From SAR202 cluster bacterium bin22 (GTDB taxonomy: Bacteria; Chloroflexota; Dehalococcoidia; Lucifugimonadales; UBA3495): DNA of 64,000 nt. Within the stretch, counting starts at the first letter, position 1. Each line of letters opens with the position of its first letter. Made by a program: the position numbers and the translations under genes. Where the stretch lies: NCBI GenBank assembly GCA_002238505.1, contig MPMM01000002.1, forward strand, positions 124,001 through 188,000. Reading direction: 5' to 3'. A model generated the notes under the pieces. It was not told the origin of the DNA, ran no database searches, and worked only from the letters and a program-made list of their open reading frames with translations. Positions 49,034 to 59,182 of this stretch are shown here, piece after piece.

Positions 49034-52000
49034 ATGCACCACAGGCCAATCGCTGGCACTACTCTATTTCCAATACTCGCAATTACTTTAGCCATTTTCG
49101 CAACCATTGGCCTGGCAATTCTGCTGTCAGGCCCGGTATTTGCCCAGAATAACGCCCCAGTATTCACTGAAGGCGAAACCGCCACCCGCTCGGTTAATGA
49201 GAACACCTCCTCGTACACCAACATCGGCGCACCGATTACTGCAACTGACGACGACCAGGATGACGTGGTCTATTCCATTCAGGACGGCGCTAAGACTCAC
49301 TTCGGCATTGACCCGTCCACGGGCCAGCTGTGGGTTGGCAACGAGCTGGACTATGAGTTTGAGAAGAGCTTCTCGGTGGTGGTGGTGGCCACCGACCCAG
49401 ATGGGGACGACGACGCTATCACCGTTACGATCACTGTTAATGACCTGGAGGAGGCTGGAAAAGTTACTCCCGACTGGCTGCGGCGGACTCAGGTCAATAA
49501 CAAGGTTACCGTGACCCTCTCCGACCCGGACGGCAGCGTATCCAGCGTTACCTGGCAGTGGTCCATTTCAACCAGCGCAACCGGCACCTTTACCGACATA
49601 AGCACCGCCACGACCGACAGCTACACTCCGGCTGCCTCCGATGCAACCAAGTTCCTGAAAGCAACAGCCACTTACACCGACAGCCGGGGTTCCGGCAAAA
49701 CGGCATCGATGGACCCCGCCATTTATGTGCGTGAGACACCGGACACCAACAACGCCCCGGTACTTTCCCCCGGAGAAAGCTTTCAATGCGGCGAGGATTC
49801 CTGCAAGCCCATCCATCCTTACTATCCGGTGGGTTCCTACATCTATAATCCCATCAGCGCGGCAGACGACGACCTTGGTGATAATTTTATTTACTCCATC
49901 TCGGGTCCTGATGCCCACCATTTTGAGATTGTCCAAGAGCGTACGTACGAATTTGCTGACCTGCTGACAAAAGCCACCCTGGATTACACGGCGAGCCGGT
50001 ACGAGGTACACGTAGAGGCCACTGACCTGAGCGGGGAAAAAGCTACAATGAAGCTGTTCCTCACTCCTCACATTCCCGGCGGCGACGCTGACGTGCCGGT
50101 GACGACGATCAAAGGGGTTGATAGATACCCTACAACTCGTGGCGTGTGGCTGGACTATTTCGAGAACTGTACCTGGCTGGTTGCGGATCTGGATACTGCC
50201 CGCCGGGACGGGAACCAAATGTCCGGTTGGAAGATTACCGGTCAGGATTCTGCCTACTTCACCATCGACAGCGACGGCATTCTGAACTTCAAGAAGCCGC
50301 CTGACTTCGACGCGCCCTCGGACGAGGATGGCAATAACGGGTACTCTATCCGGATTAGTCCCGATACAGGAGTCACTTACGAGAGTTCCCAGATAGACAT
50401 CACCGTCCGGGTTCAGGATGTGAGTGACGGCACTTCGGTGCAGGGTCCTGACCGGGTTTCCTTCAAGGAAAACGCCGCGGACGCCATCGGTACCTACACC
50501 GCTCCCAATTCCCAGACCCTCACGCTGTTCGGCACAGACGCCGATGACTTCCGGCTGGACAGCAACGGCGAACTGACCTTCATTAATCCGCCGGACTTCG
50601 AGACTCCAACCGATTCGGACGGGGACAATGTTTATGAGGTGTTCGTTGGGGTGACGCCGGAGGACGACACCGTCCAGGCCAGGTGCGTGTTCGTTACCGT
50701 AGCCGACGTCATTGAAGGCATTAACATCACTGGCGCGGACAGTCCTATAAACCACCCCGAGAACGACACCAACGCGGTGGATACCCTCACCGCCACTGAT
50801 CCCCAGAGAGGCAGCTTTAGCTGGACCATTTCCGGGGTTGACCGGGACCACTTCAGGCTGGACCTGTCCGGCGAAAGCGACGAGTACGCCAGCCTCCATT
50901 TCGACCCGACCCCCGACCACGAAGCCCCCAACGATGACGACGGGGACAATCATTACGAGATCACCTTGATCGCCTCCGCCAGCAGCAACGATGCCACCAG
51001 GGAAATTGAGATCAACGTTGTTGACGTAAACGAACCGCCAGTCTTTACCCGTGGAGAGGTTCTCAAGGACTTTGTGGAAGGCGACACTTCGGTGGTGGAA
51101 GACTACGACGCCGTGGACCCGGAAGGCGAGGACGTATCCTGGACGTTGGCGGGCGCCGATACCGACGACCTGGAAATAGACGCCGAGACGGGAGAACTGT
51201 CCTTCATCACTCCCCCTGACTACGACCAGCCTTCCAACGCCGGCAACGAGTATGTGGTGGACGTGGTGGCCACCGACGAGAGCGGCGTAAGCGCATCGAA
51301 GACGGTCACCGTGACCGTCACACCGGTGGACGAGCCCCCGGTCATCACCTACAACGGAAACACCGGCGACCAGACCATACTTTTTGACGAAAACGACACC
51401 TCGGCGGTGGGAACTTTTGTCGCCGCCGACCAGGACAGCAACACTATCACCTGGACCAAGTCCGGCGACGACGCATCCCTGTTCGCCCTCTCCAACGCCG
51501 GCGTGCTGAGTTTCATCTCGCCGCCGGATTATGAAGACGAAAGAGACCATGATACGGATAACGACTATGAACTGACTATAGAAGCATCGGACAGTGTCAA
51601 TGACGCAGAAATGAATGTTACGGTAAGGGTTGAGGACGTTGACGAAGATCCGGTGGTGACCGGCAATACCGGCCTTTCCGTTGTGGAAGGCAGCACGGGA
51701 AGTATCGCGAGCTACTCTGCTGAAGATCCCGAGGGATTAAGCACAAGCTGGGAAACCCCCACCGGGGACGACGGGAGCAAGTTCGAGATTTCTTCGGCCG
51801 GCAAGCTGTCCTTCAAGGCCGCGCCAGATTTTGAGACCCCGGGAAGCGCCGCCGGCACCAATGTGTACCAGGTTAAGGTAAACGCCAGCGACGGCACCAA
51901 CACCGGCAGCCTGGACGTTACCGTAACGGTGACCGGGGAGAACGAGACGATAGTCCGCGAGGGTACCTGGACGGCGTCCCGAGACTACCCGGAGAACAGC

Positions 52001-55000
52001 ACCGATACCGTTGCAACCTACAACGCCAGCGACCCGGAGGGCGTGGACATACAGTGGGACCTTGAAGGAAACGACGACGACAAGCTGTCCATCAGCAGCG
52101 CCGGTGTCCTGACTTTTAACACCATCCCGGACTTTGAGGACAAGAAGGACCACAACACCGACAACGTTTACGAAGTTACGGTGGTGGCCTCCGAGGGTGT
52201 GAACAAGGAGACCCAGGACGTCCGGATTACCGTAACCAACGTCAACGAGACACCGGTGCTCACTGTCGTGGAAGAGGTCACCTTCGCCGAGGGCAGTACG
52301 GGCACGGTTGTTACCTTCGAGGTTACAGACCCGGACGCCAATACCACGATCACGTGGTCTCTGTCCGGGGTTGACGCCGGCGATTTCAACGCCATCGCCA
52401 AGCCCACCAACGAACCGATGAAGGGACAACTGACCTTCAAGAATGCTCCGGACCGGGAAAACGCCGCCGACGCTAACATCGACAACGAGTACGAGATCAC
52501 GGTGAAGGCCACCGATGAGGGCAACGAATTTGATGAGATGGCCGTTACGATCATCGTATCGGACGAGGACGAGACGCCCACGCTTTCGGGCCCCACAGCT
52601 TTTGAGTGGCTGGAAAACGCCCAAACAACGGTCGCAACCTACGATGCGGCTGATCCAGAAGATGACGATATTGAGTGGGAACTGTTGGGGGATGATAAGG
52701 ACCTGTTCAACCTCACGGCCCAGTACACGGGCGCGTCAACGGCGCATCTCGCCTTCCGGTTCGCTCCGGACTTTGAGGAGTCGGACGCGGCAAAGCAGGA
52801 CCACGACAATGACGACGTCTATGAAATAACCATCCAGGCCACGGACGGCAACCCCAACCACGTTCAGACCATGGATGTGGCAATTACCGTAATCGACGTT
52901 AATGAAACGCCGGAGATTGGGGACATTACCATCGATGATTACGTGGAGAACGGGACGGGCGATGTGGGTGACTTCTCGGCTACCGACCCGGAAAATGACA
53001 CCCTGGAGTGGTCGCTGTCCGGCACGGACGACTCCTACTTCGACATAGACGACAGCACGGGGGTGCTCACTTTCAAGAGCCCGCCGGATTTCGAGCACGA
53101 GGTGAACGGGACCCAGAAGTACACCTATAACATCACGGTGCACGTCTCCGACGATGAGTTCACGGATGGGATGGACGTAACCATAACCGTGACCGACGTG
53201 GATGAGGATCCGGTGATTTCGGGGGAGACGGATGGCGACACCGCCGACCCCAACTTTGACCACGAAGAGAACGATGCGGCGCCGGTCCACCGGTTTTCTG
53301 CGGAAGACCCGGAGGGGACTGCAATAACCTGGGACCTGGAAGGGGTGGACGAAGCCCTGTTCAGTATCTCGGGTGGAGTGCTGGAATTCCTGAGCCCGCC
53401 TGACTTTGAAGACGCCAGGGACTCGGGTGGCAACAACGTCCACAACATCACGGTTAAGGTGACCGACAATACCGGTAACAGCGCCACACTGGTGGTAACG
53501 GTTACCGTCACCAACATTAACGAAGACCCTCAGTTCGACGCTGAAACCGCTACTGTATCGGTGGATGAAAACACGCCGGCCAACCGCAACATCGGCTCTC
53601 CGTTCAAGGCCACCGACGAGGACAGAGTGGACCGGCTTACCTACGACCTGAGCGGGACGGATGCCGCTTCCTTCGGCATGGTGGATAGCCACAGCACCGG
53701 GGCCCAGCTGCGTACCAAGGTGGCGCTGGATCACGAGACCAAGGACCAATACTCGGTGACCATCCTGGTGCGGGATGGGGTGGATGACACGGGAGACCCC
53801 AACGTCACGGCCGACGACACCATTAACATAACTATCAACGTCACCAACGTTGACGAAAACGGTGAAGTAACCCTGTCCAACGAGCAACCCGAGGAAGAGC
53901 AGCCCATAACCGCCAGCCTGGAAGACGATGACGGCGGCGTGACCAGCTTGACCTGGCAGTGGGCCACATCCTCCTCCAGGAGCGGTTCCTGGACCGACGC
54001 TACGGGCACGGGCACAACCAGCGCCACCTACACGCCGGTGACCGCTGATGTCAACAAGTACCTGCGGGCGACAGCGTCGTACACTGACGGCCAGGGCAGC
54101 GGCAAGACCGCCCACGGCATTGCCTCCAACAGGGTTGATCCCAGACCGCCGGACCCACAGCCGCCGGTGTTCTCGCAGGCCAGCGTAACCCGCCAGGTGG
54201 CTGAAAATGCTTCCATAGGTTCCAACGTGGGACGGCCGGTTACAGCGAGGGACCCCGAAGGAAAGGCATTGACCTATAGCCTGGAAGGGACGAATGCCGC
54301 CAGCTTCGACATAGTACAGTCCAGTGGGCAAATCCGGACCAAGGTAGCCCTGGACTATGAGACCAAGCAGAGTTACTCGGTAACTGTGAAGGCGACCGAT
54401 CCGTCCAACCTAACCGACACGATAGCGGTAACCATAAACTTGGTGGACGTCAATGAGCCGCCGGGTCGGGTGTCCATCAATACGGTTATGCCCAGTCCCG
54501 GGAATGAAAAGCGCGGCCTTATGGTCAAGTGGGAGCCACCGACGAACACCGGTCCGGGAATTAGCGGGTATAACCTGAAATACGCCCCAAAGGGATCAAG
54601 CAGCTGGCAGGAAGCCGAGTCGTCGGACACGGAGGAGGAGTTGACCGACCTGCTGCCGGACACGGAATACGTGGCTATGGTGAATGCCGAGAATGCGGAA
54701 GGAGAAGGCAGTTGGTCAGAGACGGGGGTGGGACGTACGGAAGCTAAACCCCAGGCCGAGTGGTTTGACCTGACAGCAAGCTTTGCTTCTTCCAGGTACT
54801 CGGTGAGGGAAGGCAACACGGTGACGATCAAGGTCAACCTGTCCCCGGCGGCGGACCGCCGTCAGTCCATTACCTTTGATGCTGCAAGCGAAACGGGCAC
54901 CAGCGCTATCTATGACATTCCATCCTCCGTAGGGTTTGTTCCAGGTGATGAGTCAATTGACCTGGTGTTCAGGGCGAATCATGATTCGGACAAGAGCAAT

Positions 55001-56434
55001 GAAACCGTGACAGTGTCCTTTGGCGCCAGCATGCCGACCAAGGTAACGGCAGGGACCATAGATTCGGTAACTGTGACGATTCGTGACGACGACAATGATC
55101 CACCTCCGCCTACGCGCCGGCCGGACCCGGCGCCGCAGCCAACGCCTACGCCGGCCCCGCCGTCCTTCCCGTCGCCGCCCAACACTGGGGGCGGAGGTGG
55201 CTTCAGTGGAGGTGGCTTCAGCGGTGGCAGCTTCGGCGGCGGCGGCAGCAGTGGCTCCTCCGGGGATCCCAACCGTCCGCCCTACTTTGAAGAGGGTGTA
55301 AGCACGTCCCGGGACGTGGAAGAACATACCGGGCTTGGCATATACATTGGCGACCCGGTAACGGCCATCGACCCGGATGGGGATGTACTGACGTACGGTC
55401 TGGGTGGAACCGATGCTGGCTCCTTCGCCCTGGACACGGCTACCGGCCAACTGATAACCCGGGCCACTCTGGACCTGGAAAGCAAGGCTGCCTATGAGGT
55501 AGTCATGACGGTGACCGATGGGCGGGGAGCTGTAGATGCCATAGAAGTCACCATAGATTTGACTGATGTACTGGAGGTGCCGATCTACAATCCGGCAACC
55601 CAGGCCTCCGGCAGGGTTGGGCCGGAAGACGTAACTACTGTTTGGACTCCTGACGGGTCCGCGGCGGTTACCTTCCCGGCAGGTTCCCGGTCCGGACATT
55701 ACTGGGTCAGAGTGGATTCGGCGTTGACGCGTTGTCCCTTTGACGCCGGTGATGAGGAGGTGCAGGCAGCCCTGGCCCTGGACTTCTTCGACAACTGGGG
55801 CACGCCGGAAACCGAGGTGGTGCTGATCAATGCGGCCACCATCCAGTTCCGTATGAAGGCCGAGGACTTCGGCAGCGCGGAGGTGGTGCGCGAGGCCCAG
55901 CGGCTGGGAGCGTTCACCGTATATGCCCGCGATTACGCAACCGGCGAGTGGAGACAGGTACAGTTCAGTTTCACCCTGGGTGACGATGGGTGGATAACCA
56001 TCAGGGTGTCGGGTCTGACGTCGCTGGACTGCTTCGTTTTGACGACGCTGGGGGCGCTGTTCGGCATTGTCGACCCGAGTCCGGAGGCTACACCGACACC
56101 GACGCCCACTCCGGCTCCCGGTGCGACTCCCGTACCCGCGACCCAACCGGAACCCACGCCTGAACCCGAGCAGCAAGGGATCAAGCTGCCACTGCTGATT
56201 CCGCAGGCGGTGGTCGAGGCGGGTGTCATAGTAACGCCTACTCCGCAGCCGGGGGCGTCGGCGGAATCTGAACCCACACCCGGGCCGCTATTGCAGGAAG
56301 CGCAACTGGTTCCGGAGACAGTGGACGAAGATGGGCTGTCGGTCTGGCCAATTTTGTTCATTGCGTTGGGTGCGGCTCTCCTGTCCCTCAGCTTATGGCT
56401 GTACTTCCGGGCCAGGCGTCGTCCCAGGTTCTAG
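49034..56434 (+). CDS. Giant cadherin-repeat cell-surface protein
   Basis: About 2,466 aa. A signal peptide (residues 1-38, ending near GPVFAQN) is followed by roughly 20 cadherin-like repeats. The common pattern is EN-x-T-x-x-V-x-x-Y-x-A-x-DPE-x-x-x-x-x-W-x-L-x-G-x-D-x-x-x-F, then LxFxxPPDFExxxDxDxDNxYxVTVxA. One fibronectin-III-like stretch (GISGYNLKYAPKGSSSWQEA) and a Calx-beta-like module (SRYSVREGNTVTIKVNLSPAADRR) precede a Gly/Ser linker and a last cadherin. A Pro/Thr-rich stalk and a C-terminal TM helix with a basic tail (LYFRARRRPRF) anchor it. Probably an adhesin or matrix protein. GGGAGG precedes the ATG at 49034; a GTG two codons earlier is less likely. Confidence 0.88.
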   Translation: MHHRPIAGTTLFPILAITLAIFATIGLAILLSGPVFAQNNAPVFTEGETATRSVNENTSSYTNIGAPITATDDDQDDVVYSIQDGAKTHFGIDPSTGQLWVGNELDYEFEKSFSVVVVATDPDGDDDAITVTITVNDLEEAGKVTPDWLRRTQVNNKVTVTLSDPDGSVSSVTWQWSISTSATGTFTDISTATTDSYTPAASDATKFLKATATYTDSRGSGKTASMDPAIYVRETPDTNNAPVLSPGESFQCGEDSCKPIHPYYPVGSYIYNPISAADDDLGDNFIYSISGPDAHHFEIVQERTYEFADLLTKATLDYTASRYEVHVEATDLSGEKATMKLFLTPHIPGGDADVPVTTIKGVDRYPTTRGVWLDYFENCTWLVADLDTARRDGNQMSGWKITGQDSAYFTIDSDGILNFKKPPDFDAPSDEDGNNGYSIRISPDTGVTYESSQIDITVRVQDVSDGTSVQGPDRVSFKENAADAIGTYTAPNSQTLTLFGTDADDFRLDSNGELTFINPPDFETPTDSDGDNVYEVFVGVTPEDDTVQARCVFVTVADVIEGINITGADSPINHPENDTNAVDTLTATDPQRGSFSWTISGVDRDHFRLDLSGESDEYASLHFDPTPDHEAPNDDDGDNHYEITLIASASSNDATREIEINVVDVNEPPVFTRGEVLKDFVEGDTSVVEDYDAVDPEGEDVSWTLAGADTDDLEIDAETGELSFITPPDYDQPSNAGNEYVVDVVATDESGVSASKTVTVTVTPVDEPPVITYNGNTGDQTILFDENDTSAVGTFVAADQDSNTITWTKSGDDASLFALSNAGVLSFISPPDYEDERDHDTDNDYELTIEASDSVNDAEMNVTVRVEDVDEDPVVTGNTGLSVVEGSTGSIASYSAEDPEGLSTSWETPTGDDGSKFEISSAGKLSFKAAPDFETPGSAAGTNVYQVKVNASDGTNTGSLDVTVTVTGENETIVREGTWTASRDYPENSTDTVATYNASDPEGVDIQWDLEGNDDDKLSISSAGVLTFNTIPDFEDKKDHNTDNVYEVTVVASEGVNKETQDVRITVTNVNETPVLTVVEEVTFAEGSTGTVVTFEVTDPDANTTITWSLSGVDAGDFNAIAKPTNEPMKGQLTFKNAPDRENAADANIDNEYEITVKATDEGNEFDEMAVTIIVSDEDETPTLSGPTAFEWLENAQTTVATYDAADPEDDDIEWELLGDDKDLFNLTAQYTGASTAHLAFRFAPDFEESDAAKQDHDNDDVYEITIQATDGNPNHVQTMDVAITVIDVNETPEIGDITIDDYVENGTGDVGDFSATDPENDTLEWSLSGTDDSYFDIDDSTGVLTFKSPPDFEHEVNGTQKYTYNITVHVSDDEFTDGMDVTITVTDVDEDPVISGETDGDTADPNFDHEENDAAPVHRFSAEDPEGTAITWDLEGVDEALFSISGGVLEFLSPPDFEDARDSGGNNVHNITVKVTDNTGNSATLVVTVTVTNINEDPQFDAETATVSVDENTPANRNIGSPFKATDEDRVDRLTYDLSGTDAASFGMVDSHSTGAQLRTKVALDHETKDQYSVTILVRDGVDDTGDPNVTADDTINITINVTNVDENGEVTLSNEQPEEEQPITASLEDDDGGVTSLTWQWATSSSRSGSWTDATGTGTTSATYTPVTADVNKYLRATASYTDGQGSGKTAHGIASNRVDPRPPDPQPPVFSQASVTRQVAENASIGSNVGRPVTARDPEGKALTYSLEGTNAASFDIVQSSGQIRTKVALDYETKQSYSVTVKATDPSNLTDTIAVTINLVDVNEPPGRVSINTVMPSPGNEKRGLMVKWEPPTNTGPGISGYNLKYAPKGSSSWQEAESSDTEEELTDLLPDTEYVAMVNAENAEGEGSWSETGVGRTEAKPQAEWFDLTASFASSRYSVREGNTVTIKVNLSPAADRRQSITFDAASETGTSAIYDIPSSVGFVPGDESIDLVFRANHDSDKSNETVTVSFGASMPTKVTAGTIDSVTVTIRDDDNDPPPPTRRPDPAPQPTPTPAPPSFPSPPNTGGGGGFSGGGFSGGSFGGGGSSGSSGDPNRPPYFEEGVSTSRDVEEHTGLGIYIGDPVTAIDPDGDVLTYGLGGTDAGSFALDTATGQLITRATLDLESKAAYEVVMTVTDGRGAVDAIEVTIDLTDVLEVPIYNPATQASGRVGPEDVTTVWTPDGSAAVTFPAGSRSGHYWVRVDSALTRCPFDAGDEEVQAALALDFFDNWGTPETEVVLINAATIQFRMKAEDFGSAEVVREAQRLGAFTVYARDYATGEWRQVQFSFTLGDDGWITIRVSGLTSLDCFVLTTLGALFGIVDPSPEATPTPTPTPAPGATPVPATQPEPTPEPEQQGIKLPLLIPQAVVEAGVIVTPTPQPGASAESEPTPGPLLQEAQLVPETVDEDGLSVWPILFIALGAALLSLSLWLYFRARRRPRF

Positions 56435-56464
56435 GAATGAAATCCCAATCATTGGGGAAAAAAG

Positions 56465-56494
56465 GACGCCGCTGTATCAGGCAGCGGCGTCTTT
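56465..56494 (+). terminator. Intrinsic terminator after the cadherin protein
   Basis: A 10-bp stem (GACGCCGCTG / CAGCGGCGTC, 7-nt loop) followed by TTTCGG. Confidence 0.75.
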
Positions 56495-56795
56495 CGGTGT
56501 CAAGTCCAGAAGGCCGATATTGGTCCGCATGTGAGGGCCCCAATGAGGACTATAGACCCTTCGGCTGCCTTCAATGTTAAATGCCTTTCCAGGTGGGGGA
56601 TTTACCCAATTTATTACCAGGTCAAAGCGCCATTACCCTGCTTACAGATAGAAACGTACGGGCCGGCTCTGAATGGGTATGCTAAACTGTACCCGCAGGC
56701 CCGGGTCCAATTGAGGAACTTGAGAGGGGCACAGGGCAGATGAAGAACTGCCCTCAATTCAAGAGCATCAGAAAACTTTTCCCGGCACACCTCCC

Positions 56796-57614
56796 ATGAC
56801 ACGACTGGTTCAATTTTCTTCCCGCCTGGTTAACTCCCATCTTTTCGAATACTTCATTATCGGCGTCATCATTGCCAATGGCGTCCTGCTGGGCCTGGAG
56901 ACTTCTCCCGAACTGAACCGCAGGTACGGCACCCTGATGCACCTGGGCAACCAGATTGCCCTGGGCATCTTTATGGCGGAAGCCGTACTGAAGCTGTTTG
57001 CCCTGTCCCCGCGCTCGTACCGGTACTTCCTGGACGGATGGAATGTATTCGATTTCCTGGTGATTGTGTTTGCGCTGGTCCCGGCCACGGGCCAGTTCGC
57101 AATGATTGCCCGCCTGGCCAGGCTGCTGCGAGTGGTACGGCTGGTATCGGCCATCCAGGATCTGCGCCTGATTGTGGCTGCGCTGGTGCGCTCAATCCCC
57201 AGCGTGATGCACGTCACCATACTGATGAGCATCGTCGTTTACATTTACGCCATCATGGGCTACCACCTGTTCCATGACCACGACCCCGAGAACTGGGGGA
57301 CCCTGGGCATCTCTGTCCTTACCCTGTTCAACATCATAACCCTGGAAGGGTGGACGGAAGTGATGTTTACGGCCATGGAAAGGCATCCGCTGGCGTGGAT
57401 TTACTTCGTCAGTTTTGTGGTGGTGGGCACCTTCGTGGTGATAAACATGTTTATTGCGATCATCATCAATAACCTGGACGAAGCCAAGCGGGAAAGGCTG
57501 GAGGAGCTGCAGACTCCTCCCTCCAGCGATCAGCTCATTAGAGAAATTCAAGCCACCCAGGAGGCCCTCCGCCGCCTGGAAGAACGCCTGGACCGGAGCC
57601 CGGAAGACCAGTAG
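56796..57614 (+). CDS. Voltage-gated ion channel, NavBac-like single domain
   Basis: 272 aa, six-helix channel subunit. The S4 voltage sensor has arginines at every third position, RLARLLRVVRLV (R106, R109, R112, R115). The pore has the selectivity-filter segment TLEGWTE (residues 182-188), close to the bacterial sodium-channel TLESW motif but with Gly in place of Ser. S6 is VVGTFVVINMFIAIIINNLDEAK, followed by a coiled-coil tail (ATQEALRRLEERLDR). It should form homotetramers and conduct Na+ (possibly Ca2+). The stop codon falls inside a dispersed repeat. No ribosome site was clear. Confidence 0.85.
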   Translation: MTRLVQFSSRLVNSHLFEYFIIGVIIANGVLLGLETSPELNRRYGTLMHLGNQIALGIFMAEAVLKLFALSPRSYRYFLDGWNVFDFLVIVFALVPATGQFAMIARLARLLRVVRLVSAIQDLRLIVAALVRSIPSVMHVTILMSIVVYIYAIMGYHLFHDHDPENWGTLGISVLTLFNIITLEGWTEVMFTAMERHPLAWIYFVSFVVVGTFVVINMFIAIIINNLDEAKRERLEELQTPPSSDQLIREIQATQEALRRLEERLDRSPEDQ

Positions 57615-57720
57615 TTCAACAGCATTGTATTGACGAGTGGCAACGATGTAGCGCCATTCCGGTTTTGAGCCCGAATCCATGAGGGCTACGAGGGCGGGTT
57701 TCAAACCCCTCCCTACGAAT
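57610..57720. repeat. TAGTTCAACAGCA repeat copy 2 and adjoining GGGCGGGTTT palindrome
   Basis: The first 41 nt match 48364-48404 with about four mismatches and supply the stop codon of the channel gene. Further on, AGGGCGGGTTTCAAACCCCTCCC (split by two spacer bases) belongs to the G/C palindrome family at 18282 and 40352. Confidence 0.65.
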
Positions 57721-57848
57721 GTTGCCGCCTGATTGAGAACGCTGGTTCGGTAATAGTTCGTCATTGCCCTTTCCCGTTCCCGCTAGTAGTATGGGCCTGC
57801 GTCGCCGCTTGGACCACAGCACAAGTTCTGCCCTGGAAATGGAGCACT

Positions 57849-59021
57849 ATGACTGCCAAGCCCATATCGTCAACCGCCGCACTTAACCGCGAACAACTGA
57901 TGGAGCGAGCCTCGGCCCTGATGCCCACCCTGAAGGACAGGGCTGCTGGCACCGAGGAGTTGCGCCGAGTCCCCGAGGAAACGGTCAGGGACATGCTGAA
58001 TGCGGGGCTTCATCTTATTGGAGTGCCCAAGCGGTATGGCGGGCTGGACATTGACTATGGAGTTTCCCACGATGTGGGAGTTGAACTGGCGCGGGGATGC
58101 GCATCTACCTCCTGGTGTTACTCGCTGTGGGTTGCCCACTCGTGGCTGGTGGGTTACTGGCCGCAGCAGGCGCAGGAAGAGGTCTTCGGCGAGGGCCCGG
58201 ATTACCTTTGCTCCAGTTCCCTCAGCCCGGGCAGGTCCACCTGCACGCCGACAGATGGCGGTTACCGACTCTCCGGCCGGTGGGAGTTTTCCAGCGGCTG
58301 CGATTCAGCTTCCTGGATAATGCTGGGTGTCCCGGGTATTGGAGCCCGAAACTGGGTTCTTGTCCCAAAGGGCGACTACCAGATAGTGGATACCTGGTAC
58401 GTTTCGGGACTGAAGGGGAGCGGCAGCAAGGATATAGTGGTAGAGGACATATTCATCCCGGCCCATCGGGTGGTGGAAGTAAGCACTGCCGGTGATTCCG
58501 ATTTAAGCGGGTGGGAACTGCATCACCAGGACCGTTACCGAGTGCCGGTTCCCGTATTGCTGGGCTGGGATCTGGTAGCCCCGATGATTGGCCTGGCACG
58601 GGGGATGATTGACGAGTTCGTAGAGAAGTTGTCGGGAACCTCCGGCCCGGGCAGGACTGCCGACTCACCGGCCATTCACCTGCGCCTTTCCCAGGCATGT
58701 GCTGAAGTGGACGCTTCCCAGGGCCTGATGGAACGGGATGTGGCCGAGACCCTGCGGAAGGGTCGGGAAGGCGAGCCTTTTACTGCCCTGGAAAGGGCCA
58801 AGTTCCGAAGGGATAAGGCCTATTGCACCCAGTTGGGTCTGCAGGCGGTCAATCGGCTCTTCGACTTGAGCGGCGGGCATGCCCTGTTCGACTCGGAACC
58901 CATGCAGCGGTATCACCGGGATGCCCAGGCCGTGGCCCACAGGGACGGGCTGATTATGGACCTGGGAGGCCAGCAGTTCGGGCGGGTGTTGCTGGGACTG
59001 GAACCGGACGGGTCAATCTAG
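57849..59021 (+). CDS. Acyl-CoA-dehydrogenase-fold flavin monooxygenase (HsaA/HpaB-like group D)
   Basis: 390 aa. Typical segments of the reduced-flavin monooxygenase group: LIGVPKRYGGLDIDYGVSHDVGVELARGCASTSWCYSLWVAH, YRLSGRWEFSSGCDSASWIMLG, and C-terminal AVNRLFDLSGGHALFDSEPMQRYHRDAQAVAHRDGL. The LSGG and RYHRDAQA motifs are shared with 3-hydroxy-9,10-secoandrostatrienedione and hydroxyphenylacetate-type enzymes. It would hydroxylate an aromatic or related substrate using FADH2/FMNH2 from a separate reductase, which is not nearby. GGAG precedes the ATG. Confidence 0.85.
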   Translation: MTAKPISSTAALNREQLMERASALMPTLKDRAAGTEELRRVPEETVRDMLNAGLHLIGVPKRYGGLDIDYGVSHDVGVELARGCASTSWCYSLWVAHSWLVGYWPQQAQEEVFGEGPDYLCSSSLSPGRSTCTPTDGGYRLSGRWEFSSGCDSASWIMLGVPGIGARNWVLVPKGDYQIVDTWYVSGLKGSGSKDIVVEDIFIPAHRVVEVSTAGDSDLSGWELHHQDRYRVPVPVLLGWDLVAPMIGLARGMIDEFVEKLSGTSGPGRTADSPAIHLRLSQACAEVDASQGLMERDVAETLRKGREGEPFTALERAKFRRDKAYCTQLGLQAVNRLFDLSGGHALFDSEPMQRYHRDAQAVAHRDGLIMDLGGQQFGRVLLGLEPDGSI

Positions 59022-59147
59022 GACCGACACCCCATTCCGCAAGGCCCAGCTAATGCGATTCCGGCAATCCGGTAACCGAATCGGGGAAGGTACCCCCAAG
59101 GGCTAGCCCTCGTCTCCTTTTTGCCCGTAGCTGGTACCAAGGTCTCC

Positions 59148-59176
59148 TTGAAGCTCCTGAAAGGCGGTGCTATTAT
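59148..59176 (+). promoter_or_regulatory. Promoter of the DUF1538-PII-CBS operon
   Basis: TTGAAG, exact 17-nt spacer, TATTAT. A leader of about 150 nt separates it from the first start codon. Confidence 0.65.
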
Positions 59177-59182
59177 CCCGAA

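Noticed and set aside
49568-56176. Long minus-strand frames opposite the cadherin gene
   Set aside because: They mirror the repetitive Asp/Thr/Val coding of the plus strand and have no independent evidence.
49034-56434. CRISPR or satellite array in the repetitive region
   Set aside because: Repeats are about 300 nt, protein-level cadherin modules with divergent DNA; no short identical repeats with spacers.
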